From: Hormiphora californensis
Taxonomy: Eukaryota; Ctenophora; Tentaculata; Cydippida; Pleurobrachiidae
Direction: 5' to 3'
DNA length: 64,000 nt
NCBI GenBank assembly: GCA_020137815.1
Contig: CM035358.1
Span: 1,545,033-1,609,032 of the forward strand
Shown here piece after piece: positions 47,259 to 59,204 of this stretch. Position numbers and translations under genes: made by a program. Within the stretch, counting starts at the first letter, position 1. Every line of letters starts with the position of its first letter. The notes beneath the pieces were generated by a model that was not told where the DNA came from, did not search any database, and saw only the letters and a list, made by a program, of their open reading frames with translations.

Positions 47259-48510
47259 GGTATGTTATAGCAGTTTGACAACACATTTTCTTCTAATTTG
47301 TCAACTTTTGAGTCACCCATGCAGCTCGCTTGGTCTCCAACTATAGAATTGAAATGGATTACTGCAGGGGTATCCATGCACACTAGTAAGGCTGTCCTAC
47401 TTGCACTAAACTTATTGATATGTTGAAACTGTAATGGAGTTTCAGGCTACATTTTAAATTGCTCACCTAGTAGCCAATCTTTGTGAAACGGTGAAGGGGT
47501 TTCCTGCATTATAATATTTAGAAGCACTGAATTTCTGGTTCATATGTCAATTGTCCTTTACCCCCAAAATTATTAACCCGGGTGTTACTCATCACATCTG
47601 AGCATAGTGCAGTTGTCGCTGCACCCAGTTAACTCGATAACTGGTTAAAATGTAGGCAGTAGATTGTAGATGTATAACAGAGTTGCCAATTATATAATAA
47701 ATATAAGTTAAGTAGTTAATATATTCAAAATTTCTGATGTTCGAGAGGTCCAATTGACTGGATTGGACCGTTTTTGGCTTGAAATGTTGCAGCAGTCCTA
47801 GCACCTGCAGCTGTGTGACTGGCTCCGGGCCACGAGATCTTATGGCAAACTTCTGTTAACTGATGTTTACCGCACACAATAATGGGAACGTACAAATGTA
47901 AAGTTAATGCTAAGCACAGAGAGCTTTGTTCGGCTGGATGTGTTCTGGTAGTGCGTTGACAGCAGCGCATTGCCGGGGGCGGCAACACAAACTGGCGAGT
48001 AGTCGGGTCGATTGACAACCGAACCGGCTACTTGTAAAGACACGACGTGGTAGGTCCATTCTCCCGGGTCCGCCCAATAGTGGAGGTGGGACCGTCAATC
48101 GACCAGTCGGTAGGTTGGTTGGCGGTTCTGTGTCACCAGCGCCGTTGGACTGTTGTTTGGGGTTCACCATAAGGGACAATGAGAAGCTTCACAACCTTCT
48201 ACAGACTCCTAACGTCCCCCTCATTGTTCCCATTTGATATCAGTTATACACAGTAGTTTGCAAACCAAATTATATAGTGGGCTCTAGTCAAGTCGATTGT
48301 TGAAGTAATAAAATTTGGGAAATTAAAAGGCCGCCAAGTCCTGCATCTCTCCCATCTAATTATCATTGATGACAACCCCTAGTTAACAATGTATTTCTCT
48401 TCAACTAAACACCGCCAGGACTTGGCACCAAGGCCAGGTGTTTAGTTGAAGAAGTCTTGATTCCATGTACCTAAACTCCCCCTCCCACCCAGGTCCTTGG
48501 GTCCAACTTC

Positions 48511-49839
48511 TTGTGAATTTGTGTGTGATGATTATAGGGCCCATATGGATCACAATAGTGAAGGAAATTAGCTTGGTTATACATTTTCCATAGTTCGGGC
48601 CTTTCTTGAGCTAAAATGCCCTAATTACAGGTATTGAGAGTGAGCTGTTTGCCCTGTTCATATAATTTGTTTTTCGCGACATTACAAAAAAAAACGGTTG
48701 ATTTGAAGTAGGGCAAAAATGTCTCTCAGAAGAGCCACCCCCAAAAATCGGACCTTTGAATGTTTTTTAAGGAACCTAGTCCTCAGGTCCTCACGATCAA
48801 CCGTTTTTGAGACACAGGGAATTTTATTTATTCTGAAATGGACGGCTTCCACAAAAACTCTGTACAGCCTTATCTATCAATAAGGGACACGCCCAAAATT
48901 TATGGCCACTTAGATAATCGTTATACGACAACTTTCTCCCAATTTACAAGCTTACATGTTCGGGAACTTTGCCAAATAGGCGTTTAAGTGAAAAAAAAGA
49001 ATCCACCTCAGGACCGGAAATCATCGGATTTGCAAAAAAAATTTGTGTATGTGTTATCACCTCAGTTCCTCTCTTCAATCATCCCACATTTGCCGCTCTT
49101 ATCTTCAAAAATTTTTTGTGGGATTGCCAACCAAACGTCATGTTCACGGACATTTTTATAGAAAGCTGAGCACACAAATCATGACATTCGACTTGAGAGC
49201 TCAAATTGCATATTTAGGTCTCCTTGGGCATGGCTACAAACCCACGGTTGAGTAGATTTCCCGCACTCGAAAAAATTTTTGGTTTAGGGCTGTACCTTAA
49301 CCATGGTTCAATGAAAATAAACGGTTGGTTTATACGGGCTGTATTACGTGTGGGGAGATGTTAGTTTCTGAGAAGGTTTGTCTTGTTTGTTTGTTAGTGT
49401 CTGGACAAACTACGACCATGGGTATGTAACGTGTTGGTGATGAGATGAACGTGAGTCCAAGTCTACTAAGGGGGTGCCAAAATTATTGGTCAAAACACAT
49501 GCTATACCCGTGAGCCCACCTTAATTCCAAAACAATAAACTGCCTAATTAAATCACTGTTGGTGTTTGCACCCTTGACCAACTTCCCCCTGAACATCACC
49601 AGTTTTCCGGGTGTTGTCGGGTAGTTTGGGATCCGCAGAAGTATCCGCGGGCTATCCGATAATGTTTCGTTGCGGGGTTGGCGCTGGGTGGCTGAATGGG
49701 ACTCACCGTTAATTTTTGTGGCTACACCGCATTTTATTCCAGCATCAATGTGTGATTGGGTTATCTCTCGTTGAAATTGATAACCATTACCTAAAAGTAT
49801 GTGACCTAAACAAAACTATGTTATGCACACCCAAAGGTT
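48511..49839. other. unannotated region after the tandem array
   Basis: No conserved coding exon, transposon end or structured repeat was recognised. Frames are short and unsupported. Confidence 0.4.
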
Positions 49840-52000
49840 CACCCCCACTCACCTTGTACTCCCAGAAATCCAGGAATTTCAACACATCTTCCTAAGTTAC
49901 CAGCTGAACTTTCCTGAATTATGGGTTTACTCTCAGAAGAGCCTCTGCCTTTATTTTCCATACACACACCCTCCCCCCACCAGGACCTTTCCGTTACTAG
50001 CCGGTACTGGGGCTCTGGGAGGACTAACTTTACTGATACATCACCTTTGAACAATGTGTGCTCCTGGTTGGGCTACACCTACCAGGTGAGGGCAGGGTTT
50101 GGGGTATCATCTATGAGAAGCAGTACAATGACAGTGTTTGTACACTGTACACCTGAGGAACGGTTTTAGTCTCACTTTAAGATACAGTGTACATGCAGAT
50201 AAGGGGTACAATTACATGAGAATTTTGATATATGGCTACACCTACTCAAATAGTATTCCCAGATGTGCACAAGGATCAAGGCGGCAGGCGGTATTGGTAG
50301 ACTCTGGTCGACGTTGGTAGGTAGTCAAGGGAAACCAGTTTGAGGAACAATAAATATGAAAGAGGAAGGAGTAAGACAGTAGTGTCCGTTGTTTGTAAGT
50401 GATAAATACAGAAAGTTCATGTATCAAGATACTGATAATCTGATCAACTCGCTAACCTCATGAAATATATTCATCCCCTGTGTGACTTAGCTGGATCACG
50501 ATGAGTGTCTGGTGTGCCTGTTCTCTTGATTAATGCGTTTTTTTGTCACACCCACACGTCCTTCTTTATGTATAGAGGGAGGCAATGGCTAACTACACTA
50601 CACGTATCATCAGCTGTTGAGGACGGGATGGGTACCAGGGGCGTGGGGCTACACGTTCCCGTACCGCAGCTCTATGAAAATCTATGCTGCTGTTTCCCGG
50701 GGTCTGTTGTTAATCGTGTTGTCGCGAGAATGGTGCTGATTCGGTTGTATTAAATTACTGATTGGTCGGGGTTGTCTGGTTTACTCCACTGGGTTGAGAT
50801 CTTGATTCAGTTCTCTGTGTTTCTATGGTTAGCGACGTCGTTTATTAGAAACTGTTTGTACATATTTTTCCTGTCAATTTTCTCATTCTCCCCTGTCACC
50901 GTTATCAATTCCCGTGTCCAATGTTTGGTCTCCTAGGTGGATCGGTTTGATGCCTGCAGGGGGACTCTATCCTCCACTTCCCATGTCTTTACGTGTCAGG
51001 ATACAGTGGGTGGAGAACCAAATTGGTAAAGACGGTCTTTTCCTTGCTGGAAGTTTGCCCACCCTCCCTGGGAAGTATTTGTTCTTCATTTTCTACCAAG
51101 GTACAGTGTAGAACATGAATAATATTAAAAAATCAGAACGCATTTCTACACAAAGATATAGAGTCTAACAACCACATAACTCGTCCATTTTTTTATCATT
51201 GTCAGATCTTTGTTTCAATCCGACGAAAGTTGAGTCTGGTGACCTGAATTTCTTAATAATTTACTAGAAAATCAATCCACTATCGGAGGGACGAGAGGGT
51301 TAATCCGAGTTGAGGTCAAGGGTCAGAACGCAACAACAGGTCGATTTCGAGACGGTAGACTTTCAACACACATCCCACACTAGAGGTAACTACCCATGTC
51401 ATCGTTCCCGAACGGGGGAAGGAAAATGATTATATGTTTATATATGCTACCTATAAATAGAAGACATGAAAAGCTTTCCATCCAGCCACAGCACTAAATA
51501 TTTTATCCGTTTATCACTGTGAAAAAAACCGTTCTTTTGGGGGAGTTAATGCAGCCCAAACGGTGAAGAAGAATGAAGAAACGAATGGAAAACAACAGGA
51601 CCTCCCAATAGTTTCACACTTTTCATCCGCGTAAGTTTGAAAATTGAACTCCCGTACGGTTTGAGCATACTCGCTAGGTTCCAGCTATCTACACCTCCAT
51701 ACCACATTACATGCAATCACAGTCTGTTCCGTTACACCGGTATAACCCTGTGATTGTAGGTGTATGTATGAAGGCAACCCAAATATTGTGTTCAAACATC
51801 AACTGTTAGCATGCAGATAGAATCATTTTATAAATAACATGACTATTTTGAGGCCACACAGGGTTTGATAACAAAATGTACACCAGCCCATGCAGCTTTT
51901 ATTTCAAACACTGTTTGAATCTTTTTGAGCGGTATGAATCTCCAACGATAACACTGCAAACCTTGTAGTGAATGGGGTTGTGACCGAATGATAGCGTTGT
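49840..52000 (-). pseudogene. decayed or error-rich copy of the OB-fold-like gene at 62.2-64.0 kb
   Basis: Read on the minus strand this stretch aligns in order with 62,004-64,000: 51,990-51,905 matches the sequence just after the N gap, 51,720-51,640 the first OB exon, 51,330-51,200 the second, 51,090-50,500 the long Asn/Arg-rich exon, and 50,054-49,960 the last exon (KLVLPEPQYRL shared). The first OB exon is frameshifted and reaches a stop within a few codons, and small indels break other exons. It continues past the point where the intact copy leaves the window. Either a pseudogene or a poorly polished allele. Confidence 0.65.
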
Positions 52001-52114
52001 GGTGTTTCTAGCATTGGTGGTAACCTTGCGGGGTGATAACGGTTGGTAACCCTCACACTTCTCAGCTGCTGCTGGGGTTTCCTTTTTATTCTCGTCCTCT
52101 TGAGAAGATACTAG

Positions 52115-52640
52115 TCAGTCTCTTCTACACCTCATTTCCCTTGCCTTCCTCCACCTTCCAGTTTCAGGGAGTTCTGTAGTGTCGTTAATTTCCCCAGACT
52201 CAATGTTGTCATTATCAAGTTCCTCTGGCAGTGATGCAACCTGGTCAGAGTGTAAAGATGCTTCCTTCTCGTGTAACGAACTGTTATCTGAATTCAACTC
52301 CAAAGGATCAACTTTGAGGGGCAGGGAGGAATTGTTGTGTGTATTCACGGCTGATTGTTTTAGAATTTCTGATAATGATTCTCCCTCTGTACACTTTACT
52401 GACGTGGGTGGTCGGATGTAGGAAGATTTGTAACGTCAGGAGAAGGCCGCCATAAAACGCAGGTGAAGAATTCCATCAAATATTTCTGTGTTACATCTCA
52501 AACAGTTCGAAAAGTGGGTAATGATAGAGGATAGTTGTGTCAGCGTGTCCGGTGGTTGTCCCTGATCACTTGCAGGTTCGCCCAAACCCATCATCCTGGA
52601 ATCGTTTTTAGTTAACAAATTAACGCAAGTCGCAAACACC
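52115..52640 (-). CDS. hypothetical minus-strand frames, possible upstream exon(s) of the OB-fold-like gene copy
   Basis: Two adjacent minus frames: one ending IFDGILHLRFMAAFS and stop (52,436-52,620), the other an acidic/Ser-Asn stretch ending GRWRKAREMRCRRD and stop (52,115-52,435). They lie directly 5' of the decayed gene copy and could be its first exons, or unrelated. Neither matches a known family and no convincing ATG starts the second. Confidence 0.2.
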
Positions 52641-52923
52641 CTTTTTACTAGGGTTGCCGTTAGCCAGCGCTGTAGTCCCCACCTCTGTAGCCGTCAAAAA
52701 CGCGTGTTACTAGGTGTACTGGAGCGCAGGCCAGCGTTAAATCGTGGTGTTGGGATGTGCTGAATAAACGGTTTTTTTAGGTTGTAGGCTAAAAGTAGGG
52801 TTTTAGGCCGTTGGGGTTAGCCTTGAAATTTCATACTAGCTTAAACTTTGATTAGCACAAACGGTTTGTGTGGTTTGGAGATTAGAGCCATTTAGTGATA
52901 CTGAAAAGTGAATACAATTTTTA

Positions 52924-53130
52924 GGGCGCGATTATAATCCTGGGTGCCTTGCAACTTGTAAGGTCGCGCTACCAAAAGAGTACACTGTAGACCGACTTTT
53001 GCACACGGCTATCCGCGATGAGCCACAAATCAACATGCCAATGTGAGTAATAGAACGTATCTGTTAGAGAATCGATTAGCCCTAAACCGTAACCAAACCA
53101 AACCCTAAACGAATAGCCCTTTCAATTCAA
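52924..53130. repeat. left ~200-bp terminal inverted repeat of a 5.1-kb structure
   Basis: Begins GGGCGCGATTATAATC, then TGGGTGCCTTGCA, and continues to CCCTAAACCGTAACCAAACC. The inverse lies at 57,830-58,036. The TTAGGG-like strings inside are part of this repeat. Confidence 0.7.
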
Positions 53131-53649
53131 TTCACTTCAATCATTTGCGCACAATAACAGGAATTTTAAAACCCATAAACCTCCTCATTAGTCTTCAATA
53201 CACCACCAGCTCAGCACAAACAACAGTCATCAGATTGGAAATTGATCAGGCGCCACTGCAGGATAGAGTTGTTGTCATTAGATGGATCACCCGATAATAG
53301 TGTGGAGTATAGGGATGAAACAAACGGTAGACACCCAGCGTGATTAATTGGGAAGTGTCGGTCCTCCTTACATGTCGTGTAGAGTGTTCCCAGTTGGGGC
53401 CCTTAAAGCCATAGAAAAGAAACCACTCAAAAACTGTGATATTTGCCGTTGAGCTTCAATAAGAATATCTGGAAACGAATTGCTCTGGTCCAGAACGGGG
53501 GCTCTCACAAAGCCCAGGTTGGTGGTGTTTGTGATTCACATTGTATATTTTTTTTTCCAGGACCATTATCCAAGTTGTATCTCTCACGAGTCTTTGAAAG
53601 TGACAGTAGACACAGGGATCGGAGTCTCTGCCAGTAGTCCAGGCCTTTA

Positions 53650-54900
53650 AGGCCTGCGCTTTACGAGTAAAAGCACGTGATATATCCTCTAAACGACTGA
53701 TATCGCCAATCTTGGTGGGGGACCAAAGAGTACAAACAGTAGTCCAGGTGTGGACGCACCAGGGATTTGTATGTAGAGGGTAACCATGTTGCTCCGAGAA
53801 CGGACCTGATGCACTGAGGGTCCAGCCGCAATACGTCTCGCCTCGGAGTATTACACGAGATATCTGGGCTGACCATGAACCGTCGGAGGAGAGGAAGAAC
53901 CCAAGATCACGAACGGTACGGAAGGGATAATATCTCTACCGTCTGAAAGATGATATGTATAGTTCTCGGCACTAAGGGCATTTCCCTGAGAGATGATGTG
54001 TGATTTAGTGTATAGTTCATCACTTCAAAACTTTGCTTGGTGGAGCGACATATTGTTGATATCTGCCAAGAAATGATCTGTTGAGATCCTCTTGAAGGAG
54101 GACTTATCCAGTAACGTTCGTATAGCAGAGAAGATTTTGGTATCGTCTTGCAAACGACAGGACGAGCCGTGTTGACTAAGAATCTAGGTCGATCACACCT
54201 ATGAGAAATAGGATTGGGCCTAGAACTGGTCCCTTGGGGTACACCACTAATCACTTGAGCGAAAGAGGAAGGGACACCGTCGACCATAACAGTTTGCATC
54301 CGATCGTAAAGGAAACTACTTAGCCAAGATAAAAGTCTGCCCCTTGACACCATATTTCTGGAGTTTTTCCAATAGAATGCCAATGTCCACCCTTATCAAA
54401 TGCCTTCTCAAAATCGAGGTGATAAGAGCATCTACCTCGGAGACCATTGAGATTGTTCAGTAGGTTGCAATATGACGAGTGAGTTGCGAGATACAGCTCG
54501 CTTACTTCTGAATCCATTTGGGAGAGTCATTAAAAGATTTTCTGACTCAAAATACGATACAAGTGGGAACGAACAACTCTTTCGAAAGTTTTAGTAATGT
54601 GACTGGTCAATGAAATTGGCCGATAGTTTGCAGCAACATGACTTAGAACCCTTTTGTAGAGGGGTGATATGAACTGCTGCTTCAGGGTACGTAGGAACTG
54701 CACCTGAGTTGAATGATTACACCCACAGGATAACAAAGGGTATGATAGAGATGACCGACAGTCACGTAGTAGAATTCTGGCGAATATCCCCTGGTGGGCG
54801 CTGGAGTAAGGGTTCAGATCGGCTACACGCCTTCTCAATGTCCGATGGAGGAGAACAATATGTCTGAAATACTGGACGTTGATGGCGAAATAGATGAGGC
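53650..54900 (-). pseudogene. LINE reverse transcriptase domain, frameshifted
   Basis: Fragments in order: NYRPISLTSHITKTFE (about 54,640-54,570), LDFEKAFDK (motif A, about 54,415), ISGVPQGT (about 54,250), DDTKIFSAI (catalytic aspartates, about 54,150) and YKSLVRPHLDYC (about 53,780). The residue before the Asp pair is Gln, where most such elements have Ala (FADD). Several frameshifts separate the pieces. Confidence 0.85.
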
Positions 54901-55399
54901 TGCAGCTGAAGGGGATGTAGAGGGAGCAAATACAGAATGAATTGGACTGGAATAACTCGGCTTTTCAGAAGCTCATCCGTTTAGTGATCCATCCTCTCGT
55001 TAAAAATGGTGGAATCCGTAACGCATTTACGCTTTCGATTTGCATAGGACCAGAAAAACTTCGGATTTGACTTGATTTTATCCAAGAACCCCCTGTTCCT
55101 CATCATCCAACCGCTGTGAGATGTGGGCCATTATCCTCAGCGTGACCCTGGCAACGCTAATTTCAAGTTGTGGATAGATTTGGGTAGTGTGTTGGAGCGA
55201 TAGACAAACGTTTGTTGAGACTTCTCTGCGATTTTCAGGCGCCTCAAAATAGGGATCAGACGTTTGTTTCCCGCTTTCTTTTTCCTCTTGGAGTGATGAG
55301 ACAAGACCTGCAAGATGGTCAAGTTGAAAAGTTGGACACAATCTGATCCGTCCTGTCATTACAGATATCAGCAAGCATCCCAGTCGATAAGGTTTAGCT

Positions 55400-56060
55400 C
55401 GTTACGCATTGATGGGAAGTCCGCTTCATGAAAATTGAATGCAAGAAAAATCCTCAGATTGGAGTCCCGAACTGGCTGGGACTTGATACCAAACCCAAGA
55501 GTACATGTTACCATTTGGTGATCGAGAAAGTTTGGATCTGATACATGGTATCTATGACATAATCAGGTCTGTTAGTCAAAAACAAGGTCCAGGGTATTGG
55601 ACCTCTGGTGGACCATCGACAATTTGAGTCGGAAATGAGAGGCTGAGAAATCGAGCAGGTTCCGGATGCATGTATCAGGGGCTTCCATGGACACCCAATT
55701 GATGCCAGGCATATTAAAGTCCCCTGTTAAGAAAACTGTCCGGTGAGTGAACGTTGTCAGCGCCACAACTGTCGATGAATTGGGACACACCGTTGAGAAG
55801 ATCGGCAATTGGAGCATTTGGTGCACGCATAAACCACGCCTAGACATGGAGTGGCTTTCTTTAATGTACACGATAGCTGCACTGCTGGAGGAATCAGAGT
55901 AACGGTAGTCGAGTGAGATAGGAAGTTGGCTGTTTACATAGAGGGCAACACCCCCACCTCTTCTACCATCACGGCCACTCCTGATGAGGTGGAAACCTTC
56001 AATGTTGCAACTGAGATCACTAAATGCATCACTCCCACCAAGTTTCAGTTATAGCATGCA
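55400..56060 (-). pseudogene. LINE apurinic-type endonuclease domain, frameshifted
   Basis: GRRGGGVALYVNSQLPIS (about 55,985-55,925) and LTGDFNMPGINW (about 55,735-55,690) are hallmark endonuclease segments, followed by NTLDLVFD (about 55,590). The active-site GDFN is present but the frame is broken. Confidence 0.8.
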
Positions 56061-56115
56061 TAGTATGGGGTGTGAAGAAGTTCTGTAAGGTGTCCCTGAG
56101 ATAGGAAGCTTCCAC

Positions 56116-57628
56116 TTACATTCGCTTACCCGCAGAAGGGTTAACTACGGCGTTGATACTGAGTAATTTCGAATCTTTCCAGTGCTCGCGGGAATAGCAT
56201 TGGAGTTGTGCACAGGCTGGCTGAGGGAGATATTGGGGCGTGGTGGAGTGTAGCCCTGGAATTCCTGTCTCATTGAGTCCAGGGAGTTTTGACCTCCCGT
56301 AGTATGTCGTCGCGTAACAGTTTCCATCAGGTTCATCGAAAAATCCTGCTGCGTATTTGGCGTTTTTCGACGGCAGGAGAGACAGATTTGTCCACTCTGG
56401 TTTTGGGGACGATTTTGTGAGCCAGACTGAGATTTCCTGTACCAGATTGGGGTTTTCTGGCATCGTTATTGGGTTTTCTTGGCATTAGGGGGGGGGCGTC
56501 CTTTCCTCTTTTCTGCGGTGAACTTAAGATGATCCTCTTGCAGTCTCTGTTCGTAAAGAATACCCGGGAATCTCAGACTCTTTGCAGAGTGGAGGATGGA
56601 GATAGGAGCAGTTGTTCCCTTTGTTACAAACCGTGATTCCTAGTCGTCCCATATGGCTAAACCTAAGACACACTTGGGGGTGTTCTTTCTTGCAGGTTTT
56701 ACCATTAACCAACTTGCACCATCGGGTACCGTGCGGCAGTCCCTTAGTAAGTGGCGTTCAAGACCATTTTTGAACTTGGATTTGGATTGATAGAAGTTGG
56801 GTTTCTTATCATCCTGATCCTCGTCTGGGTCCTCTCCGAACTCAACTCGGGGATGATCTTAGTGTCTAGAACAGTTTAAACCACCGACTGGAGTTGTCAT
56901 GTCGGGATCATTGTTGTTGGCTTTGAGAACTGTCGATGTTGGCCTCGGATTCACCGACTTGGGAAGTTTGAGAATTTTTGATCTCTTTTGTTCACCTTGG
57001 TCTTCTTCTTTTTCTTCATCCCACTTCTGCCTATTTGGGGCTGATCTTGAGCTGGAATTCCGAATCAGACAGGTTTGGGTTATCTTGGGTTAATGTCACC
57101 GTAAAGGTTTTCGGTTTATCCCATTTTTCTTCTCACAGGATGAACATATCCAGTGGGAGCCAGGAATAGATCCAGGGGACCCTGCCATCGCGTCACATAC
57201 GTGGGCTCCTTGGCCACAAAGGTAAAGCAGCGAATAGAAGGAGATTCGCCGAGCTTAAAGGCGTACATTTCGTTAACAACCCTGCATCTACGGGAAAGTG
57301 GCTTTCGAGCTGCATGATAAGGTAGTCCGATAGCGTGGTGCGATTTGGTACCGTTTTGTTTTTTCGCATTTGACCCGGGAGAAGCACCAAAAAATCTTCC
57401 GGCAGCTTCGAGTGTTTCGCAGTTAAAAGCTCGAAACACTTCTGGTTTTGTGTGTAGTGGACATCGTGACGGTATGGCCGATAACACCTTCCTCGTAAGT
57501 GAGTCAGCCTGGTGATAAGAGCTGCAACGCAAGGATGCTACCATCGACATCGACATCAGAAGTTTCATTGATTCATTAACCATCTTTGACATAGGGCTTG
57601 ACCCTAGATAGGAAGATTTGAAACGCAC
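56116..57628 (-). pseudogene. LINE ORF1 remnant with CCCH-like Cys/His cluster
   Basis: A frame at 56,712-56,524 shows KTCKKEHPQVCLRF, then VCNKGNNCSYLHPPLC, a Cys/His arrangement found in ORF1 proteins of some LINEs. The frame at 57,628-57,116 is probably the ORF1 N-terminal part. Frame shifts separate them; function would be RNA binding. Confidence 0.55.
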
Positions 57629-57686
57629 AGGCGCGCGCTCAAATTAATTTGTTTAAAGTAGTGTTGAAAAGTTTGAAACTTACCCG

Positions 57687-57827
57687 TCGCGCGCGCTAAA
57701 ACTACAAATTGTTAGTAATGAAAAGCACCCAGATTTTAAGGTTTTCTGAAAATTCACTAACCCCAACACGGAAAACGTTAAAATCTGGGTGCCTTTCATT
57801 GCTAACATTCGTAGTTTTGGCGCGCGG
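57687..57827. repeat. ~140-bp hairpin inside the right end of the TIR structure
   Basis: GCGCGCTAAAACTAC with TAATGAAAAGCACCCAG at the left is mirrored by CTGGGTGCCTTTCATT and GTAGTTTTGGCGCGCG at the right, with a few mismatches and a ~35-bp loop. Confidence 0.65.
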
Positions 57828-57829
57828 AC

Positions 57830-58036
57830 GGTTAGGGCTATCCGTTAGGGTGGTTAGGGTTTGGTTTGGGTTATCGGTTAGGGCTATCGATTCTCTAACT
57901 GATACCCGTTCGTTTACTCAAATCGGCCATGTGGTTCCATGGCTATAGCCGTTTGAAAAAAGTCGGTCTAGTATACTCTTTTGTGTAGCGCGCAACCTGT
58001 AAACAGGCTGCAAGGCACCCAGATTATAATCGCGCC
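57830..58036. repeat. right ~200-bp terminal inverted repeat of the 5.1-kb structure
   Basis: Inverse of 52,924-53,130, ending GATTATAATCGCGCC before a C run. The pair encloses the LINE, suggesting a DNA transposon into which the LINE inserted, or a chance pair of the same MITE. Confidence 0.7.
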
Positions 58037-58061
58037 CCCCCCCCCCCCAACACCGATTGGC

Positions 58062-58210
58062 ATGAGGCCCCTCGAATGTTCAAGTCATGCACAATCAAGT
58101 CACGCCCACCAATCACGCTCAGAACGCGCGGAGTGCTTCGCGCGTGTCTGACTGTGATTGGTGGGCGTGAGTTGATTGTGCATGACTTGAACATTTCCGA
58201 GGGGCCTCAT
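58062..58210. mobile_element. perfect-ended hairpin MITE, 149 bp
   Basis: ATGAGGCCCCTCG at the left and CGAGGGGCCTCAT at the right are exact inverses; the arms run ~70 bp each with few mismatches (both contain ATTGTGCATGACTTGAA or its inverse) around a short GAGTGCTTC loop flanked by GCGCG. It would fold into a single long hairpin. Confidence 0.8.
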
Positions 58211-58719
58211 CACTTTCCAACTTTTTTGGAAGCGCACACCAAATAAAATAAAACACCCAGATCCGACTTTAAAGAGCCGCGCGAGAAACGCGCAAAACAA
58301 ATACGCGCATCGTCAATCCGTAAAATAACGATATAATATTTTGATCCTGACATGAGGAACTGATCAGCACACAATTTCATTTCCGGTCTGCGACAAACCA
58401 TGATATACTCCATTTTTTTTCAACTGTTCACCCCCCAAAGTCGTGCGCGGAATTGTTTTGCGCATTTATCACATGTTAAGCGTAGCGCGCTGCCACCCAA
58501 TTCGAATTTTTTATCAATTTCAGTTTTTGGGTGAAAGTTGAAAAAAATGGACTTTAAGACAAACTGGACAATGATAAACTCATAAATTTTGTTTTGGTAA
58601 AATAAGTATTATTGATCTCCAAAAGTGTTCAAAAGCAGTCCATACTGTCAGGCCAATACTCTGACAGAATACATATCAATATCACGTTATTTAAGTTAAA
58701 AACAAAAACTATTATAGCC

Positions 58720-58868
58720 CCAACCAAAACTTAGTTTCTGTGTTTATTTCCCGCCTGGAAGATTCAGAGGTTAGAAAGACCTGGACGTTGACAAGGTCTT
58801 TCTAACTCCCGAATAAGAGTCTAATTCTTTCCAGGTGGAAGTAAACACAGAAACAAAGTGTTGGTTAG
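58720..58868. repeat. second hairpin repeat, ~150 bp
   Basis: CAACCAAAACTTAGTTTCTG at the left faces CAGAAACAAAGTGTTGGTTA at the right; inner arms GGTTAGAAAGACCT and AAGGTCTTTCTAAC also pair, around GGACGTTGAC. Arms carry small gaps. Confidence 0.65.
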
Positions 58869-59204
58869 GGTTTAATACGTATCCACATTTAGGCAAAGTA
58901 ATAGAATACTCCAAAACTAAAAAACAAGTCAAAAGCATTCCAACTCTCAAACGTCCAACTTTATACCACTCTTAGAATTGTTGCCACCATATCAATAATG
59001 CCATCTTTATCGATCAGGTTTTCCTGGAGTGTCGAATCTCTGCCAGCGAAAAAAATCATCAGTCTTATCACTGTGTATCTGTACAGTTCCTGTGGATAAT
59101 ACAACGGTTAACACCAAACTAAAATGAAGGAAGCAAAATGAAACCAAGCCATAAACACACAACTTCAGCTGGCTCAATGGTCATTCAAAGCCGCCATATT
59201 TCAC

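Larger units (their letters stand above)
41855..48510 (+). repeat. tandem array of five ~1.0/1.3-kb units with exon-like cassettes
   Basis: Units begin GGTATGTTA at 41855, 42825, 44990, 46295 and 47259. All share the first ~550 bp. Two types then differ: short units (1st, 4th; ~0.97 kb) continue with CTGTCTGTTATGACTC after GGCTCCGGG, long units (2nd, 3rd, 5th; ~1.3 kb) with CCACGAGATCTTATGG and end in a strong hairpin. A 72-nt cassette precedes units 2-5. Minus-strand frames of 89-97 codons recur in the long units but are probably by-products of copying. A hAT-type element interrupts the 2/3 junction. Confidence 0.85.
53640..57630 (-). mobile_element. broken non-LTR (LINE) retrotransposon with ORF1, endonuclease and reverse transcriptase
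   Basis: On the minus strand the order is ORF1 (57,628 to ~56,116), APE-type endonuclease (~56,050-55,400), a linking region with FFWSYANRKR (~55,060), and reverse transcriptase (~54,900-53,650). No single frame covers any domain: the coding sequence shifts frame repeatedly. The layout fits jockey/CR1-type LINEs. No poly-A tail or target duplication was identified, so the ends are approximate. The indel load may partly reflect assembly error in this part of the window. Confidence 0.85.

Noticed and set aside
43966-48453. CRISPR-like array
   Set aside because: Repeats are kilobase-scale tandem units in an intron-containing animal genome, not short direct repeats with spacers.
53080-53130. CCCTAAAC-like strings (and TTAGGG at 57,830-57,900) resembling telomeric repeats
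   Set aside because: Only a few degenerate units, and they are part of a matching pair of inverted repeats around the LINE; not a telomere or interstitial telomere array.
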